A stretch of DNA of 64,000 nucleotides from Calycina herbarum (taxonomy: Eukaryota > Ascomycota > Leotiomycetes > Helotiales > Pezizellaceae). The position numbers were made by a program, and so were the translations under genes. Below are positions 1-10,826 of the stretch, in pieces. Where the stretch lies: the NCBI GenBank assembly GCA_001414485.1, contig LLEY01000041.1, forward strand, positions 310,001 to 374,000, read 5' to 3'. How positions within the stretch are numbered: the stretch's first letter is position 1; each line of letters begins with the position of its first letter. Under the pieces are notes generated by a model. The model searched no databases and was not told where the DNA came from. It saw only the letters and a list, made by a program, of their open reading frames with translations.

Positions 1-1837
1 CCTACCACCTCAAAGAGTCGGCTGACGGGTACTGTCTGTACTCTCTGAATTGTTTCTGGTCTGCAAGAATATTGGGGATACCAGGGTCATGTATCCTAGA
101 ACTCAAGATATCCACGAATTGGAGGGAGTTACTGGCATATCTCTCTAGCTGATGCTTGCTTTTCGATATTGATTTCTCTGCTTGCTACAAGCTAATGAGA
201 TTATCTGCCGATCTTCATATAAAATACACACAAGCTGTTTGCAGAGGTGAAGGGGGTGAAAGAAGATTCTTTCCGCGGGTCTTAAGAATAGAGAATATCC
301 GAAACATAAGAAGAAGTTCAGTAAATGAGCATATATATACAAACCGTCTTCAATGAAAAATGACCACGAAGGCTTTGTACAATTCTATATTATTCTTGTT
401 GCTTCTAGTCCGTTAGTGATGTGAGTGATCCGTAAAATAAGGTATAAGCTACCTAGCTACTCTTTATTTAGATAGATTAGAAAAAGACAGTTATCTGTAA
501 CCTTAAGTTATGTTAAAATTGTTCTATTGTGGAACCTGACTTTACACTAGGCTCTTGTAAATAACAGGTTGAAATTTAAAAGCTCTATCGAAGCTCTCAT
601 AACACCTTATAAGTTCCAAACATAGCAAAAATATTTTTGGTCAAATCTTAGTCCAAGCGAGTTGAGAGGCCAAAGTTGATTACTTTTACACGGCACCTTA
701 TTAACCACTTTTAACAGTAACCAAATCTCAAATCTCAAATCTCAAATCTCAAATCCAAGGCCAGGTAACTTTTAAAGACAGAGAGAGAGTAGCTATTCCC
801 GCTTTCTCAATATCATCTTATACACCTTCACTTCCATATAGATAGCGCGTGTAGAAAAGAAGAAGATAAGGATGCTTACTATCCTATTAAAAAGACACTA
901 ACACCTCTAACGAACGCCAGCTCCCTCTCTCTTCCTCTCTCTCTATTCCTTTCTTCTTGCCTCTCTCTCTCCCTCTTCTCACTTACTCTTGCTGCTTGCC
1001 GCACTTCCAATTATTAGAGAATCAGGAAAGGAGAAGAGAGGGCTAGGCAGCTAGATTAGTCACCAATTTAAGTGAGAAGACAAACAAAGACTAAAATATA
1101 AAGCTTCTTGAAGTAATAGCCAAGAAGCTAGAACATGGGTACGGATTTAATATTTGAGAAGCAATCAAAATATGCATTTTTATCTTGGATCTAGTTTAGG
1201 AAGAGGTATTTCGTGTTGGTACATATAATAAGCTGGGTCAAGAGTGGGCTTCGCTGGCTGGGGAAGTTGTGAACTAGGTCTTGAGTGGAATCGAGACCAA
1301 GTCAATTGACCAACTGTGTCATCTCTTGTATACAAGAGGATATAATAAATAGTTTCTTGGTCCGCTGACAAAAACAAATGGAGCGAACTTACTTCAAAGA
1401 GTGAAGCTCAATGTCCAGGTCAACTGAGGGTTGCTTCCCAGAAAATGCCCTTCCTGAAATTAGGTTATGATGAGCAGTACATAGACTGAGGAGAACTTGG
1501 AGATGCGAATGATGAATAAATCTTTGAGATGACTCCGGTACTCCGGCTAGAATGAGTGTTCAAATCAACTCGCCGCTAGAAAATTTAGCTTCCATTGAAG
1601 ACGCTTCAGTTCGTAGCATATAATCCCACAAACCCCTTGCCCTCCCCGGCCCCCAAAAAGATCACTTCTGTCCATAACTCCGGGTATAATGCACCAGTCC
1701 AATCCTCCCGATTTCTTTCGCCCCAAACGTTCCAGTTCCAGAGATACTTCTCGGCTTATTTTCCAAATAGCAACACCCTCGTCCCAAGAACTCCCCACCT
1801 TCCATACCACCCCCCTTCAATCAAAAGTAATATCAGT
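1..1837. other. AT-rich non-coding stretch, no gene recognised
   Basis: Both strands were read and no convincing reading frame with protein-like composition was found. The stretch is AT-rich between about 360 and 900, has a CT-rich microsatellite at about 905-985, and contains the 7-bp tandem array at 723-756. The open frames here are short and look random. The first bases could belong to a gene that starts outside the window, but nothing shows it. Confidence 0.5.
723..756. repeat. 7-bp tandem repeat (AAATCTC)
   Basis: Four perfect consecutive AAATCTC units (723-750) are followed by a truncated fifth unit. The array sits in AT-rich non-coding DNA. Confidence 0.9.
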
Positions 1838-2459
1838 TTAACCCTTCTTCGTCTCCCCCATCCAACTCCTAACCCCCTTACTACTATCATGCTGCCCCCT
1901 AAAAAGCCCCCTCTCCCCCTCATCCAACCCCCTCAAAAACTCCACCCCATCATTCCCCACACCCCCTCCCCCCGTCCTCTGGCCCTGCCCCGCATTACTA
2001 GCATGATCACTAATCTCCGCCGCCCTCTCGCGCCAACTATCCATCAAAACATCACACACCTCCTCTTCCTCAAACAATTCCAAAATCCTCGCTCCTAGAC
2101 CGTAAAAATGCTGTGCCAGCGCGCGAATATCAACGGATTTCGGGTCGGCTTTGAGGGCATTCATGACGCGGGGGGAGAGAGAGGGGGGAAGGTCGAGGGT
2201 GACGAGGGTTTTGGAGGAGGCGCCTGAGACGGCGAGCATTTCTGCGAGCCAGAGGGGGAGGTCGACGCGTGTGGATTGTTTGAGGGTGTGGCCTGGGTTG
2301 TTGTCTAGGTAGCCTAGGGAGGGGACGTCGAGCTCAAAGGTGCAGGGGACTTTCTGTGTGGTTTGTTAGTTTGTGTTGTGGTGTTTTGAGGATTTTGGTG
2401 GGGTGGAGGGGAAGTACTTGGGCGTCTGTGAGGATCGAGTCGATGTCGTAGTACGACAT
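1838..2459 (-). CDS. psf3: GINS complex subunit Psf3
   Basis: Psf3 is one of the four GINS subunits. With Cdc45 and Mcm2-7 it forms the CMG helicase needed for initiation and elongation of nuclear DNA replication. The start is ATG at 2459-2457. Exon 1 (2459-2418) encodes 14 residues opening MSYYDIDSIL, the classical Psf3 N-terminus. Intron 1 (2417-2354) has a GTACTT donor and a CACAG acceptor. Exon 2 (2353-1838) continues with KVPCTFELDVPSLGYLDNN, then the Psf3 core around VDLPLWLAEMLA and a helical segment through RILELFEEEEVCDVL. The spliced product is 185 aa, normal for fungal Psf3, and the Gly-rich C-terminal tail is less conserved. It is transcribed divergently from SOD2 with about 280 bp between the start codons. 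The family call rests on the N-terminal motif and the length. Confidence 0.88.
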
Positions 2460-2742
2460 CTTTGCTGAGTGATCTAGTTTGGCCCAGTTTAAGAATTTGT
2501 CTTTGTATGAACCAGGATTAATTGAGGAAGTCCGATATTGTGGTTGTTGTTGGAGTTGTAACGCGTTGAAATCGCGATGTGGATTCTCGGTATTTCGTCA
2601 TGATCCCTGCAACCCGAAACCGCATTTTGGTCTCCATCAGGTTATCAGGTTATCAATTGATCAGCAACACCTCCTCTTTCTTAAACTTCAGTTCTCCCAC
2701 AACACATTGCAAACCCTTCAATCGCAATTCCAAACCACAATC

Positions 2743-3600
2743 ATGTCCACAACACTCTTCCGCACCAGCAGCGCCGCAAAGTCCGCTCTTCGAGCTGGAG
2801 CTTCAAAGAGAGCTGTCTCTGTAGCTACAACAAGCTTCATCCGCGGAAAGGCAACCCTCCCAGATCTCCCATGTATTTCCTCCCTCTCTCCCTGCCATCC
2901 AATCCAATATCGATCGAATGCTAATTAACAATCCTTCAAGATGACTACGGCGCCTTAGAACCCGCCATCTCAGGCAAGATCATGGAACTACACCACAAGA
3001 ATCACCACCAAACATACGTCAACAGTTTCAACGCCGCCTCGGAACAAATCGCTACCGCAGAGGCAAAGGGAGATATCGCTGCTGCTATTGCACTACAACC
3101 TGTGATTAACTTCCATGGTGGTGGACATATCAATCATTCCCTTTTCTGGGAGAATCTGGCGCCGATTAAGAATGGAGGGGGTGGTGAACCTACTGGTGGT
3201 TTGAAGGTTCGTTTGCATTTATATACCTACACTTCACCTCATACCAAACATACAACTCAGCACACAAGAAAGGGACTTTTACTAATTGATATTGTAATAA
3301 CAGACAGCAATCAACTCCTCCTACGGAGACTTCGCCTCCTTCAAAACAAAATTCAACGGCGCCCTCGCCGGTATCCAAGGTTCTGGCTGGGCCTGGTTGG
3401 TAAAGAACAACGAAACAGGACATGTCGAGATCCGCACATATGCCAACCAAGATCCCGTCGTGGGAAAATACACACCACTTTTGGGGATTGATGCTTGGGA
3501 GCATGCGTACTATTTGCAATACCAGAATCGGAAGGCGGAGTATTTTGGGGCTGTTTGGGATGTTGTTAACTGGAAGGCTGTTGAGAAGAGATTGAATTGA
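2743..3600 (+). CDS. sod2: Mitochondrial manganese superoxide dismutase
   Basis: The enzyme dismutates superoxide to H2O2 and O2 in the mitochondrial matrix. There are three exons: 2743-2872, 2941-3206 and 3304-3600, with GT-AG introns. Splicing rebuilds LPDLPYDYGALEP across intron 1 and [14 protein letters not shown] across intron 2, giving 230 aa. Residues 1 to about 35 are rich in Arg, Ser and Ala and lack acidic residues, as in a matrix presequence. Family hallmarks are visible: the first metal and gateway His region ([13 protein letters not shown]), [24 protein letters not shown], and the C-terminal signature [15 protein letters not shown] with the last metal ligands. The ATG at 2743 was chosen because it begins the presequence; upstream in-frame ATGs would add an unrelated leader. 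The neighbour on the other strand is psf3. Confidence 0.96.
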
Positions 3601-4620
3601 ATGGTGGTTATTGTATGATACGGATACGATGATGCTGGGTGGGTGAGGGGAATATATCTTTGACAAGCAACAGCGAACAGCAAATGAGGATTCTTTTGAA
3701 AGTATGGTATGTGGCATGATGGTATTCTCCTAATCTAAATCTTGTGATACAAAACAAATACATACAAAACTCGAGCCAGCGAGGGACAAGACCCAAAACT
3801 CCGAGGGGGGGTATATAAAACCAAAACCAAAAACCGAAATGAGAACTCCATATATCAGATGTAAAACTCGCAAATGCCGCTGTAACATAAATCCAAATCA
3901 TCGACAGGAACCAGAATCCCTCACATCTCCCCTTCCTCCTCCCTATCACTTCTCTCTTCCAACTCTTCCAGATCGAAAAGACGATGGACGGGATAGGGTT
4001 CCATCCAGTAACAAGGCTGCGACGACGACTCAGCCCTAAGCAATAGCCATCAGATGCGCAGCGACAGACAGGGCGACAACAACCAGTAACAGCCGGTAAC
4101 AAAGTCGCCTCAAACTCCAAGCAAAATCCCTCATGCCATCACAAGCTATTCCAAACCCCAAGGTCGGGTGAGTAAGACGCCAATCCAGAACCCTGGAACT
4201 CATGTCACGCGGACACCCAACTCATGTGATCGAAATTTCCAGAAGGGTTGCAACAAGACTTTTCGCGAGTTTCGAATAGTTTCGAATCGAGATATTTTCG
4301 ATGCGATGAACGATCGGATTTCTGGTGATATTCAGGCCATTTTTTCCTTTTCGCCCCCCTGAGTTGTTCATGGGAAGTGAGGCTGGGGTGCTGAATCGTG
4401 GGTGTGTTTGGACGAACGAAACTTGCCGACTCCGATGAAGGGCGAACTAACTGACTCGAACTCTCGGGATGGTTCGGGTTTTGAGGTTCGCGTCGCCTTG
4501 GCTTTTTGTTGATTTGTGGTTGATTTGTTGTTGATTTGTTGTTGATGTGTTGTTGATGTGTTGTTGATTGTGGCGATCGAAACAAATTTCTCCTTTGTAA
4601 ACTGTGGATTTTAAACCAGT
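3601..4620. other. Non-coding interval downstream of SOD2
   Basis: This lies between the SOD2 stop and the stop of the small basic-tailed gene on the other strand, so it should hold two 3' UTRs. The longest open frame (3608-4120, minus) has no recognisable domain and biased, UTR-like composition. A GTTGATTTGT-type tandem repeat lies at about 4507-4570. Confidence 0.5.
4507..4570. repeat. Imperfect 10-13 bp tandem repeat (TGTTGATTTG/TGTTGATGTG)
   Basis: About five successive copies of TGTTGAT followed by TTG or GTG are visible. The array lies between convergent gene ends. Confidence 0.8.
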
Positions 4621-4959
4621 TCACTTCTTAGAGTGGCGGGAACGTCCACGGGATGGTTTCTGTACCCCATCAGTATATACTCAAAAAGAAAAAAATTGAA
4701 ATAAGAAAGGAATAGAACTTACTCGTTCATCTCTTCGCTCGGCTTTCATTCTGTTTTCCTCGTATAACATGTTCAACGGCTTCCCATCAAACATTAAATC
4801 CTCGTCATCAATCGTATAAGGTAGTTTCCAAGATGTGTTGTTAGATTGGAGGTCGAATTCTTCGCGGGTGTGAGTGCTGGTTTGTTGGACGTTTGTGTTG
4901 AGGTGGTATTGTTGGTTTTGGTTGGCGTAGTGGCTTGTTGTTTGGGTTGTTGAGGACAT
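4621..4959 (-). CDS. Small conserved-looking protein with basic tail, function unknown
   Basis: Exon 1 (4959-4723) encodes 79 residues starting MSSTTQTTSHYANQNQ: a Gln/Thr/Asn-rich N-terminus, then the ordered core LPYTIDDEDLMFDGKPLNML and a charged helix YEENRMKAERRDER. A GTAAGT donor (4722) and an ACAG acceptor define a 62-nt intron. Exon 2 (4659-4621) adds KPSRGRSRHSKK and a stop in the correct phase, giving 91 aa. Without splicing the frame runs into low-quality sequence, so the intron is well supported. There is no signal peptide or membrane segment. The acidic core and strongly basic tail would suit a small nucleic-acid- or protein-binding factor, but that is only inference. I do not recognise the family. 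Confidence 0.68.
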
Positions 4960-7727
4960 TTTGAAGTTTGTTATATGTCTTTGATGATTTGTGTGGGTGT
5001 TGGGTGTTGATATTTATGGGTGGGGATATGAAGTTGAGATTTTTATAAGAGGGGAATGGAGGTGGGAGGCTTGGGTCGTATATATGTTGATGTGATGTGA
5101 TGATGAGTGAGATCGGGAGGAAATCGGAAAGTTCGCTTGATGCGGTGAGACTCGTGTGGATGAGCCTTACGGTTACGAAGTACACAAGAAGAAAACCGAT
5201 CGGATGATTCTGACTCGTATATCTTTGTTGTGTTGTTAAGGTTGTAGATAAAAGGCTACGTTGCCGAGTAGAGTTGTAGAAGCAGCGGTCACATGGAAAG
5301 TTCAAGAATAAATTCTAGAATGATCAAGAGAAGGGAGAGATGACTCTTCTTATAACCTACGGGATGATCTATTTAACCCTGTGCAGATAAAGGGGACCGG
5401 GACCGGGACGTTTTCAGGGGCTATGTAAGGTTGTGTTGTCTTGTGGTACATAACACCTGGACTTGGACACCATGTTTTATCGTCGCCTCTGACTAGACTT
5501 GGAACTAAGGTTAGGCATGTATTCGCGATGGTACGAGCGAGAGCCAGCAGGGCTGAATCGGGAAGAACACCTTCCACGCCCATGCCATCCCATCTGAGTC
5601 AGGCTGTGGTCGTGCGGACCGAACATGGGGGAAAATGGAGAAATGGCTGATCGTGATCGTCCTGATTGTAGGGATTTTGGGGGATAGGGATGTCGGCGAA
5701 TGACAAATGCCGGGATGGGTTGTTGAGCATTATTTCTTGTCTCTTCAGGAGGGCGAGGAAGGGTGGAGGTAGGGCGAGACGTCACTGTTACCGTTACCGG
5801 CGGTTGGTTGGGTTTTACTGCGTGAAAAAAGACGCAGAGAGGTGGGGTTTTTGGAGGGGTACTTGTTGGGATAGAGATTTTACAAATGCAATAGGTACTC
5901 ATGGATCTGTCTGCGATGGGGAGATTTCTTCGGGGAAGGGTTTGTAGTGATGTAATGTGGATTTTTAGGGGTTCGTGAAACAGGATGGGATACATGCAGG
6001 TTTGCCATCGATCAACAACGTCAACGAAAAGCATCAAGATTCAGGATTCAGGGAAGAATTCTTCACTACGTAAGGAAATTACGAAGTCGAAGTATCTCGG
6101 TACGAAGCTGATTTTTTTGCAACACGATGATGCATACGATAATATTGAATTTGCAAATATAGAAATATGTACCTAGGCACCAAGTATTGATTTCCATTCG
6201 TATTTAAACATTACTGCACCTTCTGCAGCATGTATTAATAGGCTACACCAATATTGCCAGTGCCCCTATTCAGGCTCGCCAGCCAGCCAGCCCAGCCTCC
6301 AGCCTCCGGAAGTCTCACCGGGATCTTTCTCCACCCCCACCAAAGACAAGACAACCCCGGGTGTCGATCACAACAACGAACCTCGCTGCACCTCATCTTC
6401 ACACCGAAAAAGTGCAGAACCACAAGAGGAAATAGATATGAGATGAAAGTTCCCACCGTCGCATATCTTGCTACACCACACCAAAGAAACCACCTCGGAC
6501 ATCCGCTAGTTCAAACGCATAAAGCGGTGAATAGACCAAGGAGCAGTACACGCGCTTGTAACCTAACTTCCTCCTGAATAAGGTGTGAGAGTCTGTTCGG
6601 ATGATGGTGGGATGAGGCTATTTAGGCGTGTGACAATGACCATCTCGGGTCTGGTCTGGGGATTGGAATGCAACATCTGATTTCATTAGCCATAAGCCCA
6701 GAAGACTGGTTGAGAATGAAGCTTTGACTGGATCAGGCAGGGCTTGGTGTTGTGGTGTTGTCACGGTCGTGAGGCCTAAGTTAGGTCGGTCTGAATCAGC
6801 TGGACCGACTGACCGAAGGCCCTGGACCGAGTTGGCCGGTTGTATTTTCCTTTCTTGATCCGAGGGCTGGCTTGCGGGCATATATGGAATGCTTGGTTTC
6901 GGTCAAGGTGTGTCTGGTTATATTGAGGCTGTTTTGCTTTTTTGCTTTTTTTGAAGACAGTTGGCCTGGATGTCCTGGTGTTTTCGGGGGCTTTGAGACC
7001 GAGATTCTTTTGATACAGTGAGGCCCTGGTGAGGCCCTGTGGGAGGGGATTGTCACATGTTGGTGCGCTTACGATGTGTGATCGCGGGGTTATTAATCTT
7101 ATCGCGGGGTATTTCGGATCGAGGTGGCTGTCACGTCACACTTCATTTTATTTAGGGTTTGTATGATGAAAAGGTTATCGGGAACTCGGGATTATTTGTT
7201 GTTGGTGGCATTGCATCTGCTCATCAAATGGTGGACGGATGGTGTTACGATGCCATTTCGAATTTAGTCTGGAGCTGGACGGTCGGTCAAATTAACCGGA
7301 GACTTCGATATACTTTCTTGGTCCAGCTTCAGTTCAATAGTTTTGTATTCATTTTGACTTTCTTCTCTACTTGCGACCGAGTGGTTTTACAAGTACTTTA
7401 CTCTATTTTGTTTGGTATCATGTTACATTTATGTTTCTCCGCACTCATCAGACTCTTAGACTTTTCGTTTCAGAATTTGGGTTTCATTGAACCAGTACAA
7501 ATCAGGAAACAAGGGCAACTTCTCTCCTCCTGTATTGTAACATTATGGTTCGTGAAAACATGTCCTCGATCACAAGATGGATTCAATCAGCACTCGCGAA
7601 ATTTTCATTGATGAAAGATGAATTGTTTTTCCCAACCAAATCCGTGGAGTTTTTTATCTGCCATTACATGAAAGTCTCTGCCTTTCAATCCTTGCTCTGA
7701 ATTACAATTCCTTCACTTCCCAATCTT
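4960..7727. other. Long intergenic region, no gene recognised
   Basis: About 2.8 kb separates two minus-strand genes. Open frames at 5477-6037 (minus), 6254-6577 (plus) and 7159-7611 (plus) have no recognisable motifs, and their compositions match non-coding DNA. The segment next to 4959 is presumably the promoter of the 91-aa gene. No inverted-repeat element was noticed. Confidence 0.45.
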
Positions 7728-8567
7728 TCAGTCCTTCAGTTCACCCTCTTCCTGATGCTTACAAGCCTTAGGTGGTGCCTTAACAAGGACCTTAAAGTTC
7801 TCCCCCGTCTGCGTCACAGCATGAACAACACATTCATCACCATACGGCCATTCCCCCACAAAGCCCTCCTTCTCATCATATTCCGCGAAGGACTCCTTGG
7901 TGATACCTTCATCCAGTAGCGTGGTGTGGGCAGCTTCGTAGCCGGCTTTCCATGAGTTGTAGATTCCTTCGACTTCGGTGAATTGGTTGGCGCCTGTGCG
8001 GTCGAGGTTGTAGTTAATGGTGGTTTGGAGAACTTGTTTTTGAGACCTTAAGTTAGTTTTGTCTTCTTTTCAACCAGATGTCTTTCACTTCCATTCATCC
8101 AGCTACTCAGAAAGGGATGGGGAAAATCAGCACATACCATAATGAAAGACTCCCTCAACCTTTCCATCCTCACCACCCTTCAACGCTAGACTGTTAGGCT
8201 TGGTATCAATCCTAACCTCGAATTCCTGTCCCGCGGGAGCTTTCGCAAAGACGAAAACTCCTTTTCCGTGAGTCCATTCTTTTACCTCGGGGCCATTCTC
8301 TTCGTACGTTTGGAAGTCGTCTTTTAGATATCCTTCCGAGGCGAGGGCCTTGTAGGCTGCTGCTTTGGCTGCTGCGAGGTCAGTGTAGGTTGCTAGGATA
8401 TCTGTGGTTCTTGTTGCGCCGGATGTGTCGTTGACTGTGGGATTGGAGTTAGTAAGAGGATTTCAACTTCCCCGAAATAATGTGGAAAAGAAGAAAGACC
8501 CCGGGGAATACTTACGGTAGTCGATTATTGTGCGTTTGATGTGGTAGAGTTGATCTGATGTTGACAT
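7728..8567 (-). CDS. Protein with two tandem copies of one ~75-residue domain, function unknown
   Basis: There are three exons: 8567-8516, 8434 to about 8134, and 8046-7728. Exon 1 starts MSTSDQLYHIKRTIIDY and ends at GTAAGT; exon 3 ends KACKHQEEGELKD. The spliced length is about 223 aa. The donor of intron 2 is ambiguous: a GTATGT at 8137 breaks frame, while the GTGCTG four bases further on restores it, joining HYGM to SQKQVLQTT. The body is an internal duplication. In the first copy, LATYTDLAAAKAAAYKALAS, a Tyr-containing acidic stretch, KEWTHGKGVFVFA and FEVRIDTKP occur in that order. In the second, EGIYNSWKAGYEAAHTTLLD, FVGEWPYGDECVVHA and FKVLVKAPP occur in the same order. There is no signal peptide, so it is probably cytosolic. 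I do not recognise the family. Confidence 0.72.
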
Positions 8568-9222
8568 TGTGGCTTTTGTTTGTTTGCTGTTGTGTAATTG
8601 ATTTCTCTGGTTTGTTTTTGGTTCTGTATGTTTGGAGATATGTGGATTTGTATGGCTTATATTTGAAAGCTTGCAGCTAGTTTTATAGCTTCCTGTTTGC
8701 GGTGGCAATGGGGTTACTGTTCAATCTTCCCGCACAGTAGATAATTCATAACACGTGATTACGTGAGGGGTCAAATGAAGCGATCAGGAGATTGTGACGT
8801 GCTTTCCCTTTACTCCGCATTTTGCGATTGGATCTCTGGGGAATTGAAGGTCATCTGATTTCCAGCTTACGAAAATTAGGGCTCGATGCTTCTATGGGGT
8901 GATTTTACTCAATTTATCAGGGTGTGGAGATATCCTGGGGAGTGGATGGGGAAAAAGGTGATTCTGGTGTGATGTTTTGCATTCAGATGGTGGAACAAAG
9001 AAGTTTATTGGTTGATGGGCGGGACAGCGGAACGCCTGATTTCATGTGCAATTGTACAATGTATGGGGAAAACCGGAAGTATAACGTGTTGCTTTGGTTT
9101 ATAAATGCTACGGCATGCTCGGATATGGAATTCTCTCTCCTCTTCGCTAAACATCACAAAAACTACATTTACACCGAATACACGAATACTAACATCAAGA
9201 AAGACATACCAGTAACACCAAA
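8568..9222. other. Divergent promoter region between the duplicated-domain gene and the small HSP gene
   Basis: The two flanking genes are read away from each other, so this 655-bp gap should hold both promoters. A CACGTG palindrome is followed closely by a TGAGGGG stress-element-like motif at about 8752-8770. No RNA gene is recognised. Confidence 0.45.
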
Positions 9223-10089
9223 ATGTCACCCTTCACCCAATTAACAACCCACCTCAATCCCCTCAACAAAAACAACATCGATCAAGATTTCAACCCCGTC
9301 GTGAATTACATCGATGAGTTCGACCGTCACTTCTCTCATCGCCATCGTTTCGTAAACTGCTTCATCCCACGATTCGATCTCGAAGAGGATGAGGGTTGCT
9401 ACTACCTCTACGGAGATATCCCCGGCGTCAACGTCGAGGACGTGAACGTCGAATCTTGCGGCGAGAGAAGACTCATCGTCGAAGGCATTAGTCGACGAGA
9501 AAAAGAAGTGACAGGAAGACAGGAGGAAGTCCATGTCGAGAGGGAGAGTGAGGAAAGAAGAGAAAATGGCGAAAACGGCGCGGTGATGCAAACCCAATAT
9601 GAGAAAGTACCAAGAGAGGAATCGACCCCTCCCAGGAGTCCGGAAGGTTTCGTACCTAATCTTTATGAATCTCATTCGCCGACACAAGCTACTCCACAAC
9701 AATCCTCACCGCCTCCTGAGAAGGAGAAGACCTCAGCGAAACTCTGGCAAAAGCCGCAATTTTTGACGAACCATCATAAACCGACTAATACCACCACTTC
9801 TCCTGAATCTACTCCCGATAACCAGCAACAACCTCAGCAACAACCTCAACAACAAACAGCAGGAAGGAAGGTGCTTTTGAGTGAAAGGTTAAAGGGGGAT
9901 TTCCATAGGACTTTCACTTTCCCGGAACCGATTAGGGAGGAGGGTATTAGGGCTTCTATGGAGAATGGAGTGCTTGAAGTTGTGGTTCCGAAGGTTGAAC
10001 GGGGAGTTAGGAGGTTAGGTAGACGGGTTAGAGTTGAGAGGGGGAGTGAAAATGGGAGAGGATTTGGATTTGTTAGTGGTGCTTTTTAG
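9223..10089 (+). CDS. Hsp30-like small heat-shock protein (Hsp20/alpha-crystallin family)
   Basis: This is an ATP-independent chaperone that binds unfolding proteins during stress and usually forms large oligomers. It is a single exon of 288 aa. The alpha-crystallin domain is split. The first half lies at about residues 46-95 (PRFDLEEDEGCYYLYGDIPG, then NVEDVNVES and RRLIVEG). The second half lies at about 222-262 (GDFHRTFTFPEPI, then IRASMENGVLEVVVPK, the terminal strand pair with the G-x-L-type motif). Between them is an insert of about 125 residues that is charged, then Pro/Gln-rich, including an uninterrupted poly-Gln/Pro run. Fungal Hsp30 proteins are known to carry such inserts. The C-terminus ends in an Arg/Gly-rich tail. 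A MITE begins about 200 bp downstream. Confidence 0.9.
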   Translation: MSPFTQLTTHLNPLNKNNIDQDFNPVVNYIDEFDRHFSHRHRFVNCFIPRFDLEEDEGCYYLYGDIPGVNVEDVNVESCGERRLIVEGISRREKEVTGRQEEVHVERESEERRENGENGAVMQTQYEKVPREESTPPRSPEGFVPNLYESHSPTQATPQQSSPPPEKEKTSAKLWQKPQFLTNHHKPTNTTTSPESTPDNQQQPQQQPQQQTAGRKVLLSERLKGDFHRTFTFPEPIREEGIRASMENGVLEVVVPKVERGVRRLGRRVRVERGSENGRGFGFVSGAF

Positions 10090-10287
10090 GGGAGGGATCG
10101 AGGTGATATAGAGGGGGGGAGGGTGTGCTAGGGGAAAATTGTAACATTGTGAGAGGGGAAATGGGCAAATGGGCTGGTTGGATGTTGCTATGATACCTAC
10201 ACTGGGAGTTTGGGAAGACAATCCGTTGCGGTTGTTCTGGTGAGATGAATCATGGGAGGAATTTCTTTTCTTTGCTTGTTTTACTTT

Positions 10288-10826
10288 TGTAAGAGTTCGT
10301 GACATCGTTCTCCGTACACCTGACATAATTCTTAAATTTCTTAATAAAAATAGCGACTAGTGTAAAAACTACTAGGAATAAAAGTTTATTTAATTTAAAA
10401 TATGTTATATATATACTCTTTATTCTCTAAACAGCTCTAGTATTTAAATATATACTTTATTTTTCTCTCTAAATTTAATTTAATTTAAATTTAATTTGAG
10501 TATTTCTAAATAATAACTAACTATTCTTGGACCTTATCTATTTCTAAAACTTTTCTTGAGATTCTAGATTAAAAGATAAAGTAACTACTATACTTTCTAT
10601 CCTTCTTGTATAAGTAGTATATTTACTTAAAGAGTAAATATTTACTACTCGCTGTTTTTAGAAAAGGATTAGAAAATAAGAACTAGTTAATAACTTATAA
10701 TACTCTAGTGAGGCAAACTTTAGAGCTCGTAGAATAAAATAGTATAATCATAGAGCTATATTAGCGTTGGTGCTGCCTCTAGACTAAAATCGTCCTGTAC
10801 TAAGAACGATGTCACGCACTCTTACA
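10288..10826. mobile_element. AT-rich MITE-like element with ~26-bp terminal inverted repeats
   Basis: The left end reads TGTAAGAGTTCGTGACATCG and the right end, reverse complemented, reads TGTAAGAGTGCGTGACATCG. The match continues through TTCT and then two differing bases before GTAC. The 539-bp interior is extremely AT-rich and has no reading frame. I could not find a clear target-site duplication, so the superfamily is not assigned. The interior composition suggests repeat-induced C-to-T mutation. Confidence 0.75.

Noticed and set aside
1595..2098. Plus-strand frame of 167 codons rich in Pro
   Set aside because: It is antisense to the psf3 exon, and its Pro/Leu/Thr bias is the complement of a Gly-rich coding sequence.
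3608..4120. Minus-strand frame of 170 codons downstream of SOD2
   Set aside because: No domain, Trp/Phe/Cys-heavy composition typical of read-through of non-coding DNA, and it overlaps the SOD2 3' end.
5477..6037. Minus-strand frame of 186 codons
   Set aside because: Low-complexity Pro/Ser/Arg composition and no recognisable fold or splice partners.
7159..7611. Plus-strand frame of 150 codons with hydrophobic stretches
   Set aside because: Phe/Leu richness comes from AT/pyrimidine-rich DNA; there is no leader, domain or neighbour support.
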